Positions 17,083-24,919 are shown, counted from the stretch's first letter. The stretch is DNA of 46,139 nt from Cellvibrionaceae bacterium (GCA_025800365.1 JAOXRT010000033.1:1-46139); one strand, 5' to 3'. The notes: generated from the letters alone by a model not told the origin. Program-made: numbers and translations.

Positions 17083-18351
17083 ATGTCCAGCGAAATAGAA
17101 ATATCAGAATTACGACGATTTGAGCCTTTCGACTCTATGAGTGAGGATCAATTGTCTATTGTTAGTAACCACAGCCAGAGGCGAGTTTTACGCTCTGGAG
17201 AGGTGGTTTTTTGCGCCGGGGATAGAGATGAGCAAGACTACTTTCTACTAAAAGGGCAATTACAACTGGTCTCTAGTGATCAGAAAAGCCGAGTGTTCAG
17301 TGATGAAGATCCAATGGCTTATCGTCAGGTGTCTAAATTACGCCCCCGCCAATACACGGTTTCGGCCTTGGGTGCGGCAGAGCTCTTGGTGGTTAAATCC
17401 TTTGATTACGATAGCCCCAAAGCTAAAAGTACGGATTCGCCCGATTACCTTGAGGCCAGCCTGTTGGATTATGGCGTTGATGAAGTCTCTGAAGAGCCTG
17501 AAAACGATGTTGATCTATTCCGAGAAGTGCAGGCTGCTCTAGACAGTGATGATTTAAAACTACCTAGCCTACCTCAAGTGGCTATTCGAATCGGCGAGCT
17601 CGTTGAATCCGACTTGGCCAGTGCAGAGTCCGTTGCCGACTTAGTCAATACGGATCCGGCCATAGCCGCAAAATTACTGCGAATAGCGAATAGTTCCTTG
17701 TACGGTTCTCTTGGGCGTTGTGAAACCACTCGAGACGCCATTGTAAGGCTTGGCTTGGGGGCGACTCGACAACTGGTTATGGGCTTTGCGTTGCGTGATT
17801 TATTTAATAGCGAAGACAAAGCCTTGCGGGCGAAATTGCGGGAGAGCTGGGTCGAGAGCCTTGAGGTGGCCGCCCTAGCAATGGTAATTCGCGAAATGTT
17901 AATCGCACCGGCCTACTCATCCGAGGAAGCGCTGCTTGCGGGCTTGTTGCATGATATTGGTGTGGTAGGCCTATTAGGTTTGTTCTTAGCTCAGCCAGGC
18001 CTGCTCAAAGAAGATGCGGATATCGATCAGCTCATAGCCGGGTTTAAGGCGGATGTGGGCGCGGAAATATTGCGTAAATGGCAGATTGCCGATCAGTACA
18101 TCACCGTTACTGAGCAGGCAGAAAACTGGCAGCGTACACACCCAGCATCAGCTGACTTGTGTGATTTAATACAGGTAGCAATATTGCATCGCTATCTTAA
18201 TAATCGAGTGCCACTGCCGATGGCCAGACTAACCGAAGTTCCTGCTATAAAGAGGCTTCCTCTTAAAGAGAATTACTCGCCAGAAACTTCGCTGGAAATT
18301 TTAAAGCAGGCAAAAGAAAAAATCTTAGAAATAAAAGGCTTATTTGATTAA
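17083..18351 (+). CDS. HDOD-domain protein with degenerate cyclic-nucleotide-like N-terminus
   Basis: This 422-residue cytoplasmic protein begins with a cNMP-binding-like jelly roll (about 12-110: LRRFEPFDSMSEDQLSIV, YFLLKGQLQLVS). The phosphate-binding cassette is not canonical: no FGE precedes the TVSALGAAELLVV strand. An acidic linker leads to an HDOD domain (about 160-355: LPSLPQVAIRIGELV, NTDPAIAAKLLRIANSS, LLAGLLHDIGVVGLL). HDOD domains are HD-like folds, usually without the phosphodiesterase metal set, that act in signalling and motility. No partner gene is adjacent. The 3' end of the coding region is part of a terminator stem. Confidence 0.85.
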   Translation: MSSEIEISELRRFEPFDSMSEDQLSIVSNHSQRRVLRSGEVVFCAGDRDEQDYFLLKGQLQLVSSDQKSRVFSDEDPMAYRQVSKLRPRQYTVSALGAAELLVVKSFDYDSPKAKSTDSPDYLEASLLDYGVDEVSEEPENDVDLFREVQAALDSDDLKLPSLPQVAIRIGELVESDLASAESVADLVNTDPAIAAKLLRIANSSLYGSLGRCETTRDAIVRLGLGATRQLVMGFALRDLFNSEDKALRAKLRESWVESLEVAALAMVIREMLIAPAYSSEEALLAGLLHDIGVVGLLGLFLAQPGLLKEDADIDQLIAGFKADVGAEILRKWQIADQYITVTEQAENWQRTHPASADLCDLIQVAILHRYLNNRVPLPMARLTEVPAIKRLPLKENYSPETSLEILKQAKEKILEIKGLFD

Positions 18352-18365
18352 CTTAAGCCTTTTAT
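18331..18365. terminator. Bidirectional terminator overlapping the HDOD stop
   Basis: ATAAAAGGCTTA (18331-18342) and TAAGCCTTTTAT (18354-18365) are perfect 12-bp complements with an 11-nt loop. The stem starts inside the HDOD gene and closes before the convergent PstS-OmpA gene. A/T-rich arms on both sides suit termination in both directions. Confidence 0.7.
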
Positions 18366-18389
18366 CATTAAGTCTTCGCCATCTAATTG

Positions 18390-19784
18390 TTAACGCCAGG
18401 CCATACTGAGCGTTTCAGTATGGCTATCCTCTGGAACTAACCACACTTCTACTCTTCGGTTTTTAATACGCTTAGAGCTGCTATTGGTAGCAACGGGCTT
18501 AAACGCGCCAAAGCCCGCTACTGGTAAGCTGCTGATTCCTTGGTGGCGTAAAGCCGATTTAACCGCTGATGCGCGAAGCTTGGAAAGAATGTGAGCGCGA
18601 CGCTGACTTTGCTTTTCATCACCGAAGCCAATGAGCAGCAAACGCATGTGGCGATTTTCGGCAAGCTGTAAGAACTGGCTTAGGCGTAGAATGTCCTGGC
18701 GAGCCTTATTGTCCAAAGATGCACTGCTCGGCTTGAAACGAAAATTCAAACTCAAGCGTTTAGCGCTGCGCGTTAACTCTAGGTATTCATTGGGCCCTTG
18801 GCGATCCTCTAGATTATCTACGGCTACTGGGTTTTGTGATACGAAACCAACTTTTTCCACCACTTCTTGCCCTGATTGCCCGTGCACAAAGCTTAAGAAG
18901 TCATTCGCGGCCCAGTTGCGACCAGTAGGGGCTGTGTATAAATGCAGGCGGCGAGCGAGGGGGTAGTCTTCCGTTGCAACAGTCATGTGTAAGGGCTGTA
19001 AGGCCACAGTGTTTTCATCTGAAACCGAGAGCGGCTTTGCCTGTCGTACTGATGCGAGACCAACGAAACCTATGCCCTGTGGGTCGGCTGTTACCGTATC
19101 TGAAAGTAGATCGTTCGATTCAAAACGCTGGGCTGACTCGGATAAGGGAATTTTTTTTCCGAGGACCAAATTTTTGAACGTATCCCAAGTACCGGAGTTG
19201 TTATCTCGAGCGTATATATTGATTGCGCCGGAGTAACTCGAACTCAGTTGATTCCAGTTGTGAATTTCACCCGAAAAGACTTTGGCTATTTGCTGAACGC
19301 TTAGCTGAGTAAGGGGATTATTGGGGTGCACAATAACCGCGATGCCGTCAATTGCGATGACATGCTCGGCATGCAGGTCCAGCATATCTCCCAGTGCCGC
19401 CAACTTTTTAACTTCTTTATCCTTAATTGGGCGAGAGGACATGGCGATATCGGCACTGTTACTATGGAGAGCTCTAAAACCGGTGCTCGAACCATGTGCC
19501 GCAATATCGATATAAACTTCCCGGCCTTGTAATAGGCCGCTAATTTTATATTCATTCTCGATATTGCTAGGTAAAATACGAACCTCTTGAACGCCATTAT
19601 GCTCAAGGTACAGTTTGGCAAGGCTGGGGCCTAAGCTTGCCCCAATAGTATTAGATCCTTTCATGGTAAACAGGGATCTTTCAGTGCTGCTAAGGCCCCA
19701 GTTCTCATTGGCATGCAGTGGCTTACTGATTGGCAATAAAACAAGGAAAGAACAACAGATAAACAGTTGGCGTAAAGAAATCAT
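18390..19784 (-). CDS. PstS-like phosphate-binding domain fused to OmpA C-terminal domain
   Basis: I start at 19784, giving a signal peptide (MISLRQLFICCSFLVLLP...HAN). The N-terminal two thirds are a PstS-type periplasmic binding fold: TMKGSNTIGASLGPSLAKLY, GSSTGFRALHSNSADIAMSS with the phosphate-contact SSTG, and RDNNSGTWDTFKNL. The last 120 residues are an OmpA/MotB peptidoglycan-binding domain: FRFKPSSASLDNKARQDI, LIGFGDEKQ, and AFKPVATNSSSKRIKNRRVEVW, with the usual D/R contacts only partly conserved. The protein should sit in the periplasm tethered to peptidoglycan. A Pho box and a leader hairpin lie upstream. No pstCAB follows, so it is not part of a canonical uptake operon. Confidence 0.88.
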   Translation of the reverse strand: MISLRQLFICCSFLVLLPISKPLHANENWGLSSTERSLFTMKGSNTIGASLGPSLAKLYLEHNGVQEVRILPSNIENEYKISGLLQGREVYIDIAAHGSSTGFRALHSNSADIAMSSRPIKDKEVKKLAALGDMLDLHAEHVIAIDGIAVIVHPNNPLTQLSVQQIAKVFSGEIHNWNQLSSSYSGAINIYARDNNSGTWDTFKNLVLGKKIPLSESAQRFESNDLLSDTVTADPQGIGFVGLASVRQAKPLSVSDENTVALQPLHMTVATEDYPLARRLHLYTAPTGRNWAANDFLSFVHGQSGQEVVEKVGFVSQNPVAVDNLEDRQGPNEYLELTRSAKRLSLNFRFKPSSASLDNKARQDILRLSQFLQLAENRHMRLLLIGFGDEKQSQRRAHILSKLRASAVKSALRHQGISSLPVAGFGAFKPVATNSSSKRIKNRRVEVWLVPEDSHTETLSMAWR

Positions 19785-19827
19785 ATTGTGTACATCTCGG
19801 TATGTATTAAGACCTCTTGTCGGCAGC

Positions 19828-19848
19828 AAAAAAAGCCCCGCTGAGGCT
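19828..19848 (-). terminator. Terminator-like hairpin in the leader of the PstS-OmpA gene
   Basis: On the minus strand AGCCTC-AGC-GGGGCT (six pairs, one of them G-T) is followed by a run of seven T. It lies between the Pho box and the start codon at 19784, so a transcript starting at the Pho promoter would meet it after roughly 80-90 nt. A segment AGCCCC about 65-70 nt further upstream in the same transcript could pair with GGGGCT instead. Confidence 0.55.
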
Positions 19849-19931
19849 CTAAGTAGTAGCTTAGTAAACAGGTTTAGCAACTGTTGATTGGAATTAGATT
19901 GAAATATCAGGGGCTAACTTAAGCATCTTAA

Positions 19932-19949
19932 ATGACAGTTTTATGAAAG
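19932..19949 (-). promoter_or_regulatory. Pho box (PhoB site)
   Basis: Read on the minus strand the site is CTTTCATAAAACTGTCAT. Against the E. coli consensus CTGTCATAWAWCTGTCAY it has one mismatch (the third base). The two 7-bp half sites are 11 bp apart, as required. It lies 148 bp upstream of the PstS-OmpA start codon and points at that gene. Confidence 0.8.
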
Positions 19950-20018
19950 TTCTGTGAACAGTTGCTAAGCTTGCCGACCAATAGTCAATTGTTGATCTGT
20001 GGAGTTAAAATTCGACCA

Positions 20019-20900
20019 ATGTTAAATGACTTATCGCTAAAAAACCTTCGTGGCATTGTGGTTTTTGATTCTGCTTTGACTGTGCGAGCGCAGCAGCTAG
20101 CGGAAGAATTTCAACTGCCTCTACTGGAGCGATATGAATTACTAAAGCAAAAAAGTAAGGCGCGTACGATCTATTATAAGGAGCTCTTGGAAGAGTCGCC
20201 GGAGCAACGCTTTGCCTATCTGCTCACCGCTGAAGGTATACAACTCCTTGATTTAAGCAATGCCATGATGGTTACAGTGGATTTTTGCCACGGTAAGGCT
20301 AATCATCGAAGAGTCTACGGTGGGGGCACTGGACAAATGATCGCCAAAGCTGTCGGGATAAAAGCGAAACTTCGCCCTCGAATTCTCGATGCCACTGCGG
20401 GCTTGGGACAAGACAGCTTTGTGCTGGCCAGCCTTGGTTGCCAACTTACCATGTTAGAACGATCGGCTGTTGTGCATGCACTATTAAGAGACGGTTTGGA
20501 GCGTGCGAAAACTGAGGCGCGTGATGACGCAGAGCTCGCTGAAGTCATCAGTCGAATGCAGCTGATCAATACCAATGCTCAAGATTATCTACTTGATCTT
20601 GTTAATGATGCCGTAGCCCAAGAGCAGCGCCCGCAAGTGGTGTATTTAGATCCAATGTTCCCAGAACGAAAAAAATCTGCCCAAGTTAAAAAGGAAATGC
20701 AGAGTTTTCACCATGTGGTGGGCAATGACTTAGATGCAGATGAGTTATTGGAGCCGGCTAAAGCTGTGGCTTTGGCGAGAGTCGTGGTTAAACGCCCTAA
20801 GATTGCTCCATTTTTGGGCATGCAGGAGCCCGATCACCAAATTATAGGTAAGAGCAGTCGCTACGATATATACATTAATCAAGCATTAGAAAAATGTTGA
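20019..20900 (+). CDS. rsmJ: 16S rRNA (guanine1516-N2)-methyltransferase
   Basis: RsmJ methylates G1516 of 16S rRNA with SAM. The C-terminal two thirds match the family closely: VDFCHGKANHRRVYGGGTGQ, the SAM motif ILDATAGLGQDSFVLASLGC, MLERSAVVHALLRDGL, the catalytic-site VYLDPMFPERKKSA, VKKEM, and VVKRPKIAPFL. I use the ATG at 20019 (293 residues). The frame is open further upstream to a TTG at 19962, and the spacing of the GGAG at about 20000 is long for the ATG, so the exact start is uncertain. It is divergent from the PstS-OmpA gene. Confidence 0.94.
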   Translation: MLNDLSLKNLRGIVVFDSALTVRAQQLAEEFQLPLLERYELLKQKSKARTIYYKELLEESPEQRFAYLLTAEGIQLLDLSNAMMVTVDFCHGKANHRRVYGGGTGQMIAKAVGIKAKLRPRILDATAGLGQDSFVLASLGCQLTMLERSAVVHALLRDGLERAKTEARDDAELAEVISRMQLINTNAQDYLLDLVNDAVAQEQRPQVVYLDPMFPERKKSAQVKKEMQSFHHVVGNDLDADELLEPAKAVALARVVVKRPKIAPFLGMQEPDHQIIGKSSRYDIYINQALEKC

Positions 20901-20917
20901 TCAATAAGTTGAGCTGG

Positions 20918-21220
20918 CTAATGGTAAATAAAATGTAAGATGCGCCCAATCAACAGCCGTATCTGTGCCAGCATGGCAATTACAAAACCGCTTAAGACCA
21001 CTGCGATACTCAATAGCAGCACTATTTCTCTTCCTAAAGACTCTTCCATTAGCTGGTAGCTGCCATAAATAGCCACCAGCCCCACAAAAAACAATCCTGC
21101 CCCTAAGCGAAACTGCTTAAAAATCTGCCGTTGTGAGGCCGTATAGTGCTGATATAGCGCTGCCTTTAAGGCTTGCCAGTAATATTTACCGTTTTTAGGG
21201 CCTGGATCAATCATTGGCAC
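20918..21220 (-). CDS. Small two-helix membrane protein, unknown function
   Basis: This 100-residue protein starts at GTG 21220, seven bases after AAGGA; an ATG at 21214 is the alternative. The N-terminal 40 residues are polar and basic (YYWQALKAALYQHY, RQIFKQFR). Two hydrophobic helices follow, at about 41-60 (LGAGLFFVGLVAIYGSY) and 66-90 (IVLLLSIAVVLSGFVIAML). I do not recognise the family. It ends 18 bp from the rsmJ stop on the opposite strand, and its upstream region holds a perfect Fnr/Anr box shared with the divergent hemerythrin gene. Confidence 0.65.
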   Translation of the reverse strand: MPMIDPGPKNGKYYWQALKAALYQHYTASQRQIFKQFRLGAGLFFVGLVAIYGSYQLMEESLGREIVLLLSIAVVLSGFVIAMLAQIRLLIGRILHFIYH

Positions 21221-21246
21221 AGAGGTTTCCTTGCGCTGGTCTGGCG

Positions 21247-21260
21247 TTGATACATATCAA
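21247..21260. promoter_or_regulatory. Fnr/Anr box between small membrane protein and hemerythrin
   Basis: TTGATACATATCAA matches the Fnr/Anr consensus TTGAT-N4-ATCAA at all ten fixed positions and lies in a longer GCG...CGC palindrome. An AATAAT at 21281-21286 is placed about right for a class II promoter driving the hemerythrin gene. The centre is 33 bp from the start codon of the minus-strand gene, so it could also block or drive that one. Confidence 0.78.
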
Positions 21261-21420
21261 CGCCCATATCTAAGTTTAGTAATAATCTGGGCTTTATCGA
21301 GCCTAATAGAGCCATTTTTCGGCTTTGCTTCGCCTCTTGTGGTTTAAGAGATAAAGAGCTTACCTTGCTATAAAGCATCGGTAGCAAACATAAAAACTTG
21401 AGTTGCCTGGAGGCGCCATT

Positions 21421-22008
21421 ATGCATCCCGTGTATCGCCAGCTGTGTTCAGATCATCGTCATATACAACGGTTGCTTCACTGTATGAGAACCATCATCAA
21501 TCCACTGGGAGCCGAAGGGGTGAGTCCTGAGCGTTTAGAGCTGCTTTTGGATATCGTTGAGTATATTAAAACCTATCCAGAATACTGGCATCATCCTATT
21601 GAAGACCAAGTGTTTTCACTGCTTTTGCTTAAGCGGGTACCTGAGAGTGAATTGCTGCGAGAAATTATTTGCGATCATGGCCGCATGGAAAAACAAACCG
21701 CAGAATTAGAACACTTTTTGCGTAGCATTGCCCAAGGTTGTGTGGTTCCAATTAAGAATTTAAAAACCTTAGCTGAGCTTTATATTCACAATCAAGCGGA
21801 TCACATAGAAAAAGAAAATAAGTGGGTTTACCCTCTTATGGAGCAGCACCTGCAAGATGAAGACTGGCAATGGATTGCTGAAAAGCTACCAGCCATAGAA
21901 GATCCCCTATTTGGTGAAAAGCGCCGTAAAGACTACGAGAATCTTTATAGTAATATTGTTGCAGGTGAGCAGGATTTATTGCAGTTAAGTCGCAAAGCCG
22001 CTCTGTAG
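21421..22008 (+). CDS. Hemerythrin-like domain protein
   Basis: I start at ATG 21421 with GGAGG in front; the frame extends to a TTG at 21403 that I reject. The 195-residue protein has the hemerythrin/HHE ligand pattern: His in CSDHRHIQRLL (about 9-19), H-x3-E in YWHHPIEDQVF (about 51-61), His in CDHGRMEKQ (about 84-92), and H-x3-E in QADHIEKENKWVYPLM. This predicts a non-haem diiron site that binds O2 or NO. The protein is cytoplasmic with a C-terminal extension. The Fnr/Anr box upstream suggests induction at low oxygen, fitting an oxygen or NO role. It ends 5 bp from convergent moaE. Confidence 0.88.
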   Translation: MHPVYRQLCSDHRHIQRLLHCMRTIINPLGAEGVSPERLELLLDIVEYIKTYPEYWHHPIEDQVFSLLLLKRVPESELLREIICDHGRMEKQTAELEHFLRSIAQGCVVPIKNLKTLAELYIHNQADHIEKENKWVYPLMEQHLQDEDWQWIAEKLPAIEDPLFGEKRRKDYENLYSNIVAGEQDLLQLSRKAAL

Positions 22009-22012
22009 AGTG

Positions 22013-22477
22013 TTATTTCATCCACTGGCGGGCTTTCGCTTGATCACCGGCTTTGGCATCAAGCCATCGCTCGCCTTGCTTCCCGCGTTCTTTTTTCCAA
22101 AATGGTGCCTGGGTTTTTAAGGCATCGATAAGGAATTCACAGGCCGCGAAAGCATCGGCTCGATGGGCCGAGCTAACCGCTACCCAGACAATTTTATCGC
22201 TCGCTTTTAATGCACCAACACGGTGGATGATTTTTGCTCTGCTTATCGTCCAGCGATTGGATGCTTCCTGCAGCAGTTTATTTAGTACGGCCTCGGTCAT
22301 GCCTGGATAGTGTTCCAGCTCTAGGCTGCTAACATTATCCCCTTCATTGAAGTCTCGAACTTGTCCTAAAAAACTGACAAAGGCGCCGCTCTCGCTGTTG
22401 TTTTCACGCAGGTACTGATATTCCTGGGCGATATCGAAATCCTCTGTTTGCACATAGGCTTCTAATAAGCTGCTCAC
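22013..22477 (-). CDS. moaE: Molybdopterin synthase catalytic subunit
   Basis: MoaE, with thiocarboxylated MoaD, converts cyclic pyranopterin monophosphate to molybdopterin. The 154-residue protein has family segments GAFVSFLGQVRDFNEGD, LELEHYPGMTE, HRVGALKASDKIVWVAVSSA, HRADAFAACEFLIDALK and the catalytic-lysine region APFWKKE. It starts 2 bp after moaD, so the two are translationally linked. Confidence 0.96.
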   Translation of the reverse strand: MSSLLEAYVQTEDFDIAQEYQYLRENNSESGAFVSFLGQVRDFNEGDNVSSLELEHYPGMTEAVLNKLLQEASNRWTISRAKIIHRVGALKASDKIVWVAVSSAHRADAFAACEFLIDALKTQAPFWKKERGKQGERWLDAKAGDQAKARQWMK

Positions 22478-22479
22478 GT

Positions 22480-22728
22480 TTAGCCTCCCGTTACAGGTGG
22501 GAAGAATGCTAGTTCATCGCCATCATTAAGAGCTTGATCGGCCGTTGCGATGGTTTGATTGACTGCAAGCATTAATTTGCTATCAGCAAGTATGCTTAGC
22601 CATGGTTCACCACGTTGTTTTAGTTGTTCGATAACATCTTGCACGCTACATGGGGATGTAATGGAAAGCTGCTCGCTATCGAGTCCTAGGGCTTCTCGAT
22701 ATCTGGCGAAATACAATAGGGTGATCAT
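22480..22728 (-). CDS. moaD: Molybdopterin synthase sulfur-carrier subunit
   Basis: This 82-residue ubiquitin-like protein ends in FFPPVTGG; the exposed GG is adenylated and thiocarboxylated before sulfur transfer to MoaE's substrate. It opens with ITLLYFARYREALGL and has ALNDGDELAFF before the tail, as in MoaD. It lies between moaC (4 bp) and moaE (2 bp). Confidence 0.95.
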   Translation of the reverse strand: MITLLYFARYREALGLDSEQLSITSPCSVQDVIEQLKQRGEPWLSILADSKLMLAVNQTIATADQALNDGDELAFFPPVTGG

Positions 22729-22732
22729 GTCT

Positions 22733-23209
22733 TTACTCGCTCTTCCAGTGGCCGGATTTTCCGCCTTGCTTCTCTAGCAGCTTAACCTCTTCAATGACCA
22801 TACCTTTGTCAATGGCTTTGCACATATCGTAAAGGGTCAGTGCGGCAACCGAAGCTGCGCTTAAGGCTTCCATTTCCACACCGGTTTTTCCGCTTACCTT
22901 GCAAAGGCTGTAAATATGTACGCAGTGCTTGGCTGGGTCTAGCTCAATATCAATACTGACCTTATTAAGCATTAAAGGGTGGCATAGAGGGATAATATCA
23001 GAGCATTTCTTGGCGGCTTGAATACCGGCTATGCGCATGGTTGCCAATACGTCACCTTTGGCGGCGCTTTGATCGGTGAGTGCACTTAAAATGGCTTGGC
23101 TACATGCGACTCGGGCATAGGCTCGGGCCAGCCTTTGGCTATCGTTCTTATCGCCGACATCCACCATATGGGCTTCGCCCTTATCACTTAGGTGGCTAAA
23201 TTCAGACAT
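22733..23209 (-). CDS. moaC: Cyclic pyranopterin monophosphate synthase
   Basis: MoaC makes cPMP from the product of MoaA, the first committed step to the molybdenum cofactor. The 158-residue protein carries MVDVGDKN, IIPLCHPLMLNKVSIDIEL and the active-site block GKTGVEMEALSAASVAALTL, followed by CKAIDKGMVIEEVKLLEKQGGKSG. It leads the moaC-moaD-moaE operon. moaA and moaB are not in the window. hemN lies 107 bp upstream on the same strand, so read-through is possible. Confidence 0.96.
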   Translation of the reverse strand: MSEFSHLSDKGEAHMVDVGDKNDSQRLARAYARVACSQAILSALTDQSAAKGDVLATMRIAGIQAAKKCSDIIPLCHPLMLNKVSIDIELDPAKHCVHIYSLCKVSGKTGVEMEALSAASVAALTLYDMCKAIDKGMVIEEVKLLEKQGGKSGHWKSE

Positions 23210-23316
23210 GGCAATTCTCTAAGTTAGGCTAGGCCGAACATTATTCAATAGTCCGGCCTATGAGTCTATAACTCGAATGGTCACCCTCTATGTCTAAAGT
23301 GGTAAGGGTGCTGAAG

Positions 23317-24720
23317 TTAGATAATCTTAGAGTAGCGAGGCTGCTGACTGCTTGCGATCAGCTGTTCATCTTGAGGGCGCTTTAGGTAAGCATCAAATAC
23401 CATACAGACGCGACGAATAATTAAGCGCCCTGCGGGGCTAACTCGAAGGCTGTTTTGATCGAGCTGGTTCAAAAGACCATCAGCGTATAGTGGCTTAAGT
23501 TCATCCAGCTCGCTGGCAAAGTAGCTGCGAAAGTCGATGTCAAACTCTTGGCCGATGGCATCAAAGTTCAATTCGAACTGGCAAATTAAACGATTGATCA
23601 CATGCTGGCGAAGTAAATCATCTTTGCTGAGCTCTAAGCCTTTAGCAATGGGCAGCTCGTTTTGCTCAAGCGCTTTGCTGTAGCGAGGGATATCTTTAAG
23701 GTTCTGCACAAAGATATTATCAATAGCACTGATAGAAGAAACACCAAAAGCGAACATATCGCAGCCACCATAGGTAGCATAGCCTTGGAAATTTCTTTGT
23801 AAGCTGCCGTTGAATTGCGCCTTACAAAGCTCATCATCTGGCTTGGCGAAGTGATCCATACCAATATATTGATAGCCATTACTACAGAGAGTGTCGATAG
23901 CCAAATGCAGCATAGCAAGCTTCTCTTCTGCAGCGGGCAGAGCACCGGCATCCATCTGTCTTTGGGTTTTAAACAAATGCGGAAGGTGGGCGTAATTAAA
24001 AAGGGATAATCTATCTGGGCCGAGCTGTATCACCTTATCCAGTGTTTCGGCTAGAGTTTTACAGCTTTGAAATGGCAGTCCATAGATCAAGTCCATGCTG
24101 ATAGAATCGAAATTCTCAATTCTAGCTCTGTCGACTAAATCTTTTACTTCCTGCACGCTATTAAAACGGTTGACGGCGGTTTGAACGGTTGGATCAAAAT
24201 CCTGAACACCCATGCTCAAGCGATTAAAGCCGATCTCTTTTAGTAGGCTAATGGTATCACTATCGGTAGTGCCAGGGTGCAGCTCGATGGAATACTCGCC
24301 ATCATCGCTAAACTGGAACAACGATTTGCTGTGATCCATTAGGGCTCGCATCTGATCATGACTGATGTAGGTTGGTGTGCCGCCCCCCCAATGCAGTTGC
24401 TTAACCTTGCGATCCGAATCTATCCACTGCGCCAGCATGCTCATTTCCTGATGCAATTTCTCTAGATAGGGCTCGGCGCGCTTTTTGTTTGCAGTAACGA
24501 TCTTATTACAGCCGCAGTAGTAGCAAATCGTGTCGCAAAAAGGGATGTGCATATACAGCGATAGCGGCCTAGCAGCTTGATTGCTGCGTGCAATCGCAGC
24601 TTTTAGCTCTGTACTGCCAAAATCTTCGCTAAATTGAGGAGCGGTAGGGTAGGAGGTGTAACGGGGGCCCGCCAAATCATGCCGCTTAATGAGCGACTCA
24701 TCCCAGCTAATATCAGTCAT
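23317..24720 (-). CDS. hemN: Oxygen-independent coproporphyrinogen III oxidase
   Basis: HemN is a radical-SAM enzyme that decarboxylates coproporphyrinogen III to protoporphyrinogen IX without O2. The 467-residue length fits, and the cluster motif HIPFCDTICYYCGC puts the cysteines at 62, 66, 69 and 71, the same numbering as in E. coli. RYTSYPTAPQF, LHWGGGTPTYI, SMGVQDFDPTVQ and the trip-wire region ARPLSLYMHIPF are also present. The Fnr/Anr box at 24807-24820 with a matching -10 shows low-oxygen control. It is followed by moaCDE. Confidence 0.97.
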   Translation of the reverse strand: MTDISWDESLIKRHDLAGPRYTSYPTAPQFSEDFGSTELKAAIARSNQAARPLSLYMHIPFCDTICYYCGCNKIVTANKKRAEPYLEKLHQEMSMLAQWIDSDRKVKQLHWGGGTPTYISHDQMRALMDHSKSLFQFSDDGEYSIELHPGTTDSDTISLLKEIGFNRLSMGVQDFDPTVQTAVNRFNSVQEVKDLVDRARIENFDSISMDLIYGLPFQSCKTLAETLDKVIQLGPDRLSLFNYAHLPHLFKTQRQMDAGALPAAEEKLAMLHLAIDTLCSNGYQYIGMDHFAKPDDELCKAQFNGSLQRNFQGYATYGGCDMFAFGVSSISAIDNIFVQNLKDIPRYSKALEQNELPIAKGLELSKDDLLRQHVINRLICQFELNFDAIGQEFDIDFRSYFASELDELKPLYADGLLNQLDQNSLRVSPAGRLIIRRVCMVFDAYLKRPQDEQLIASSQQPRYSKII

Positions 24721-24778
24721 TTTAGTCCACTTGCTTAGAGATCATAAATTCGCCAGCTTTAGCTGGTCTAGTCATAGC

Positions 24779-24784
24779 ATTCTA
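24779..24784 (-). promoter_or_regulatory. -10 element of the hemN promoter
   Basis: Read on the minus strand the hexamer is TAGAAT. With initiation about 7 bp downstream (near 24772), the centre of the Fnr/Anr box falls at about -41.5, the class II activation distance. Confidence 0.6.
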
Positions 24785-24806
24785 AGCTGTGGTCCCGAGA
24801 GCTGCG

Positions 24807-24820
24807 CTGATTTACATCAA
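24807..24820 (-). promoter_or_regulatory. Fnr/Anr box of hemN
   Basis: On the minus strand the site reads TTGATGTAAATCAG, nine of ten consensus positions of TTGAT-N4-ATCAA. It is 87 bp upstream of the hemN start codon. Fnr/Anr control of hemN is well known in Gammaproteobacteria. Confidence 0.8.
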
Positions 24821-24913
24821 GGTATGGTTGGATGCTGTACTATTTTTGAACAACAGTTTGTCTGAAAGCTAAATTTAGACTAAAGCCGTGCTGGTTTTTT
24901 GAACTCTAGCCAC

Positions 24914-24919
24914 TATAAT
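24914..24919 (+). promoter_or_regulatory. Candidate -10 element for the small basic ORF
   Basis: A perfect TATAAT lies 61 bp upstream of the ORF at 24980. The 17-bp-spaced hexamer CTGGTT is a weak -35. Confidence 0.4.

Noticed and set aside
21215-21235. Sigma-54-like TGGCAC ... TTGCG
   Set aside because: The two elements are 10 bases apart; sigma-54 promoters need five.
21211-21426. 71-codon minus-strand ORF in the hemerythrin upstream gap
   Set aside because: It overlaps the 100-residue gene and the hemerythrin start, spans the Fnr/Anr box and has no ribosome site or domain.
23210-23316. Molybdenum-cofactor riboswitch upstream of moaC
   Set aside because: A TAGGCCG/CGGCCTA hairpin is present, but the 107-bp gap is short for the known motif and I cannot match its conserved core.
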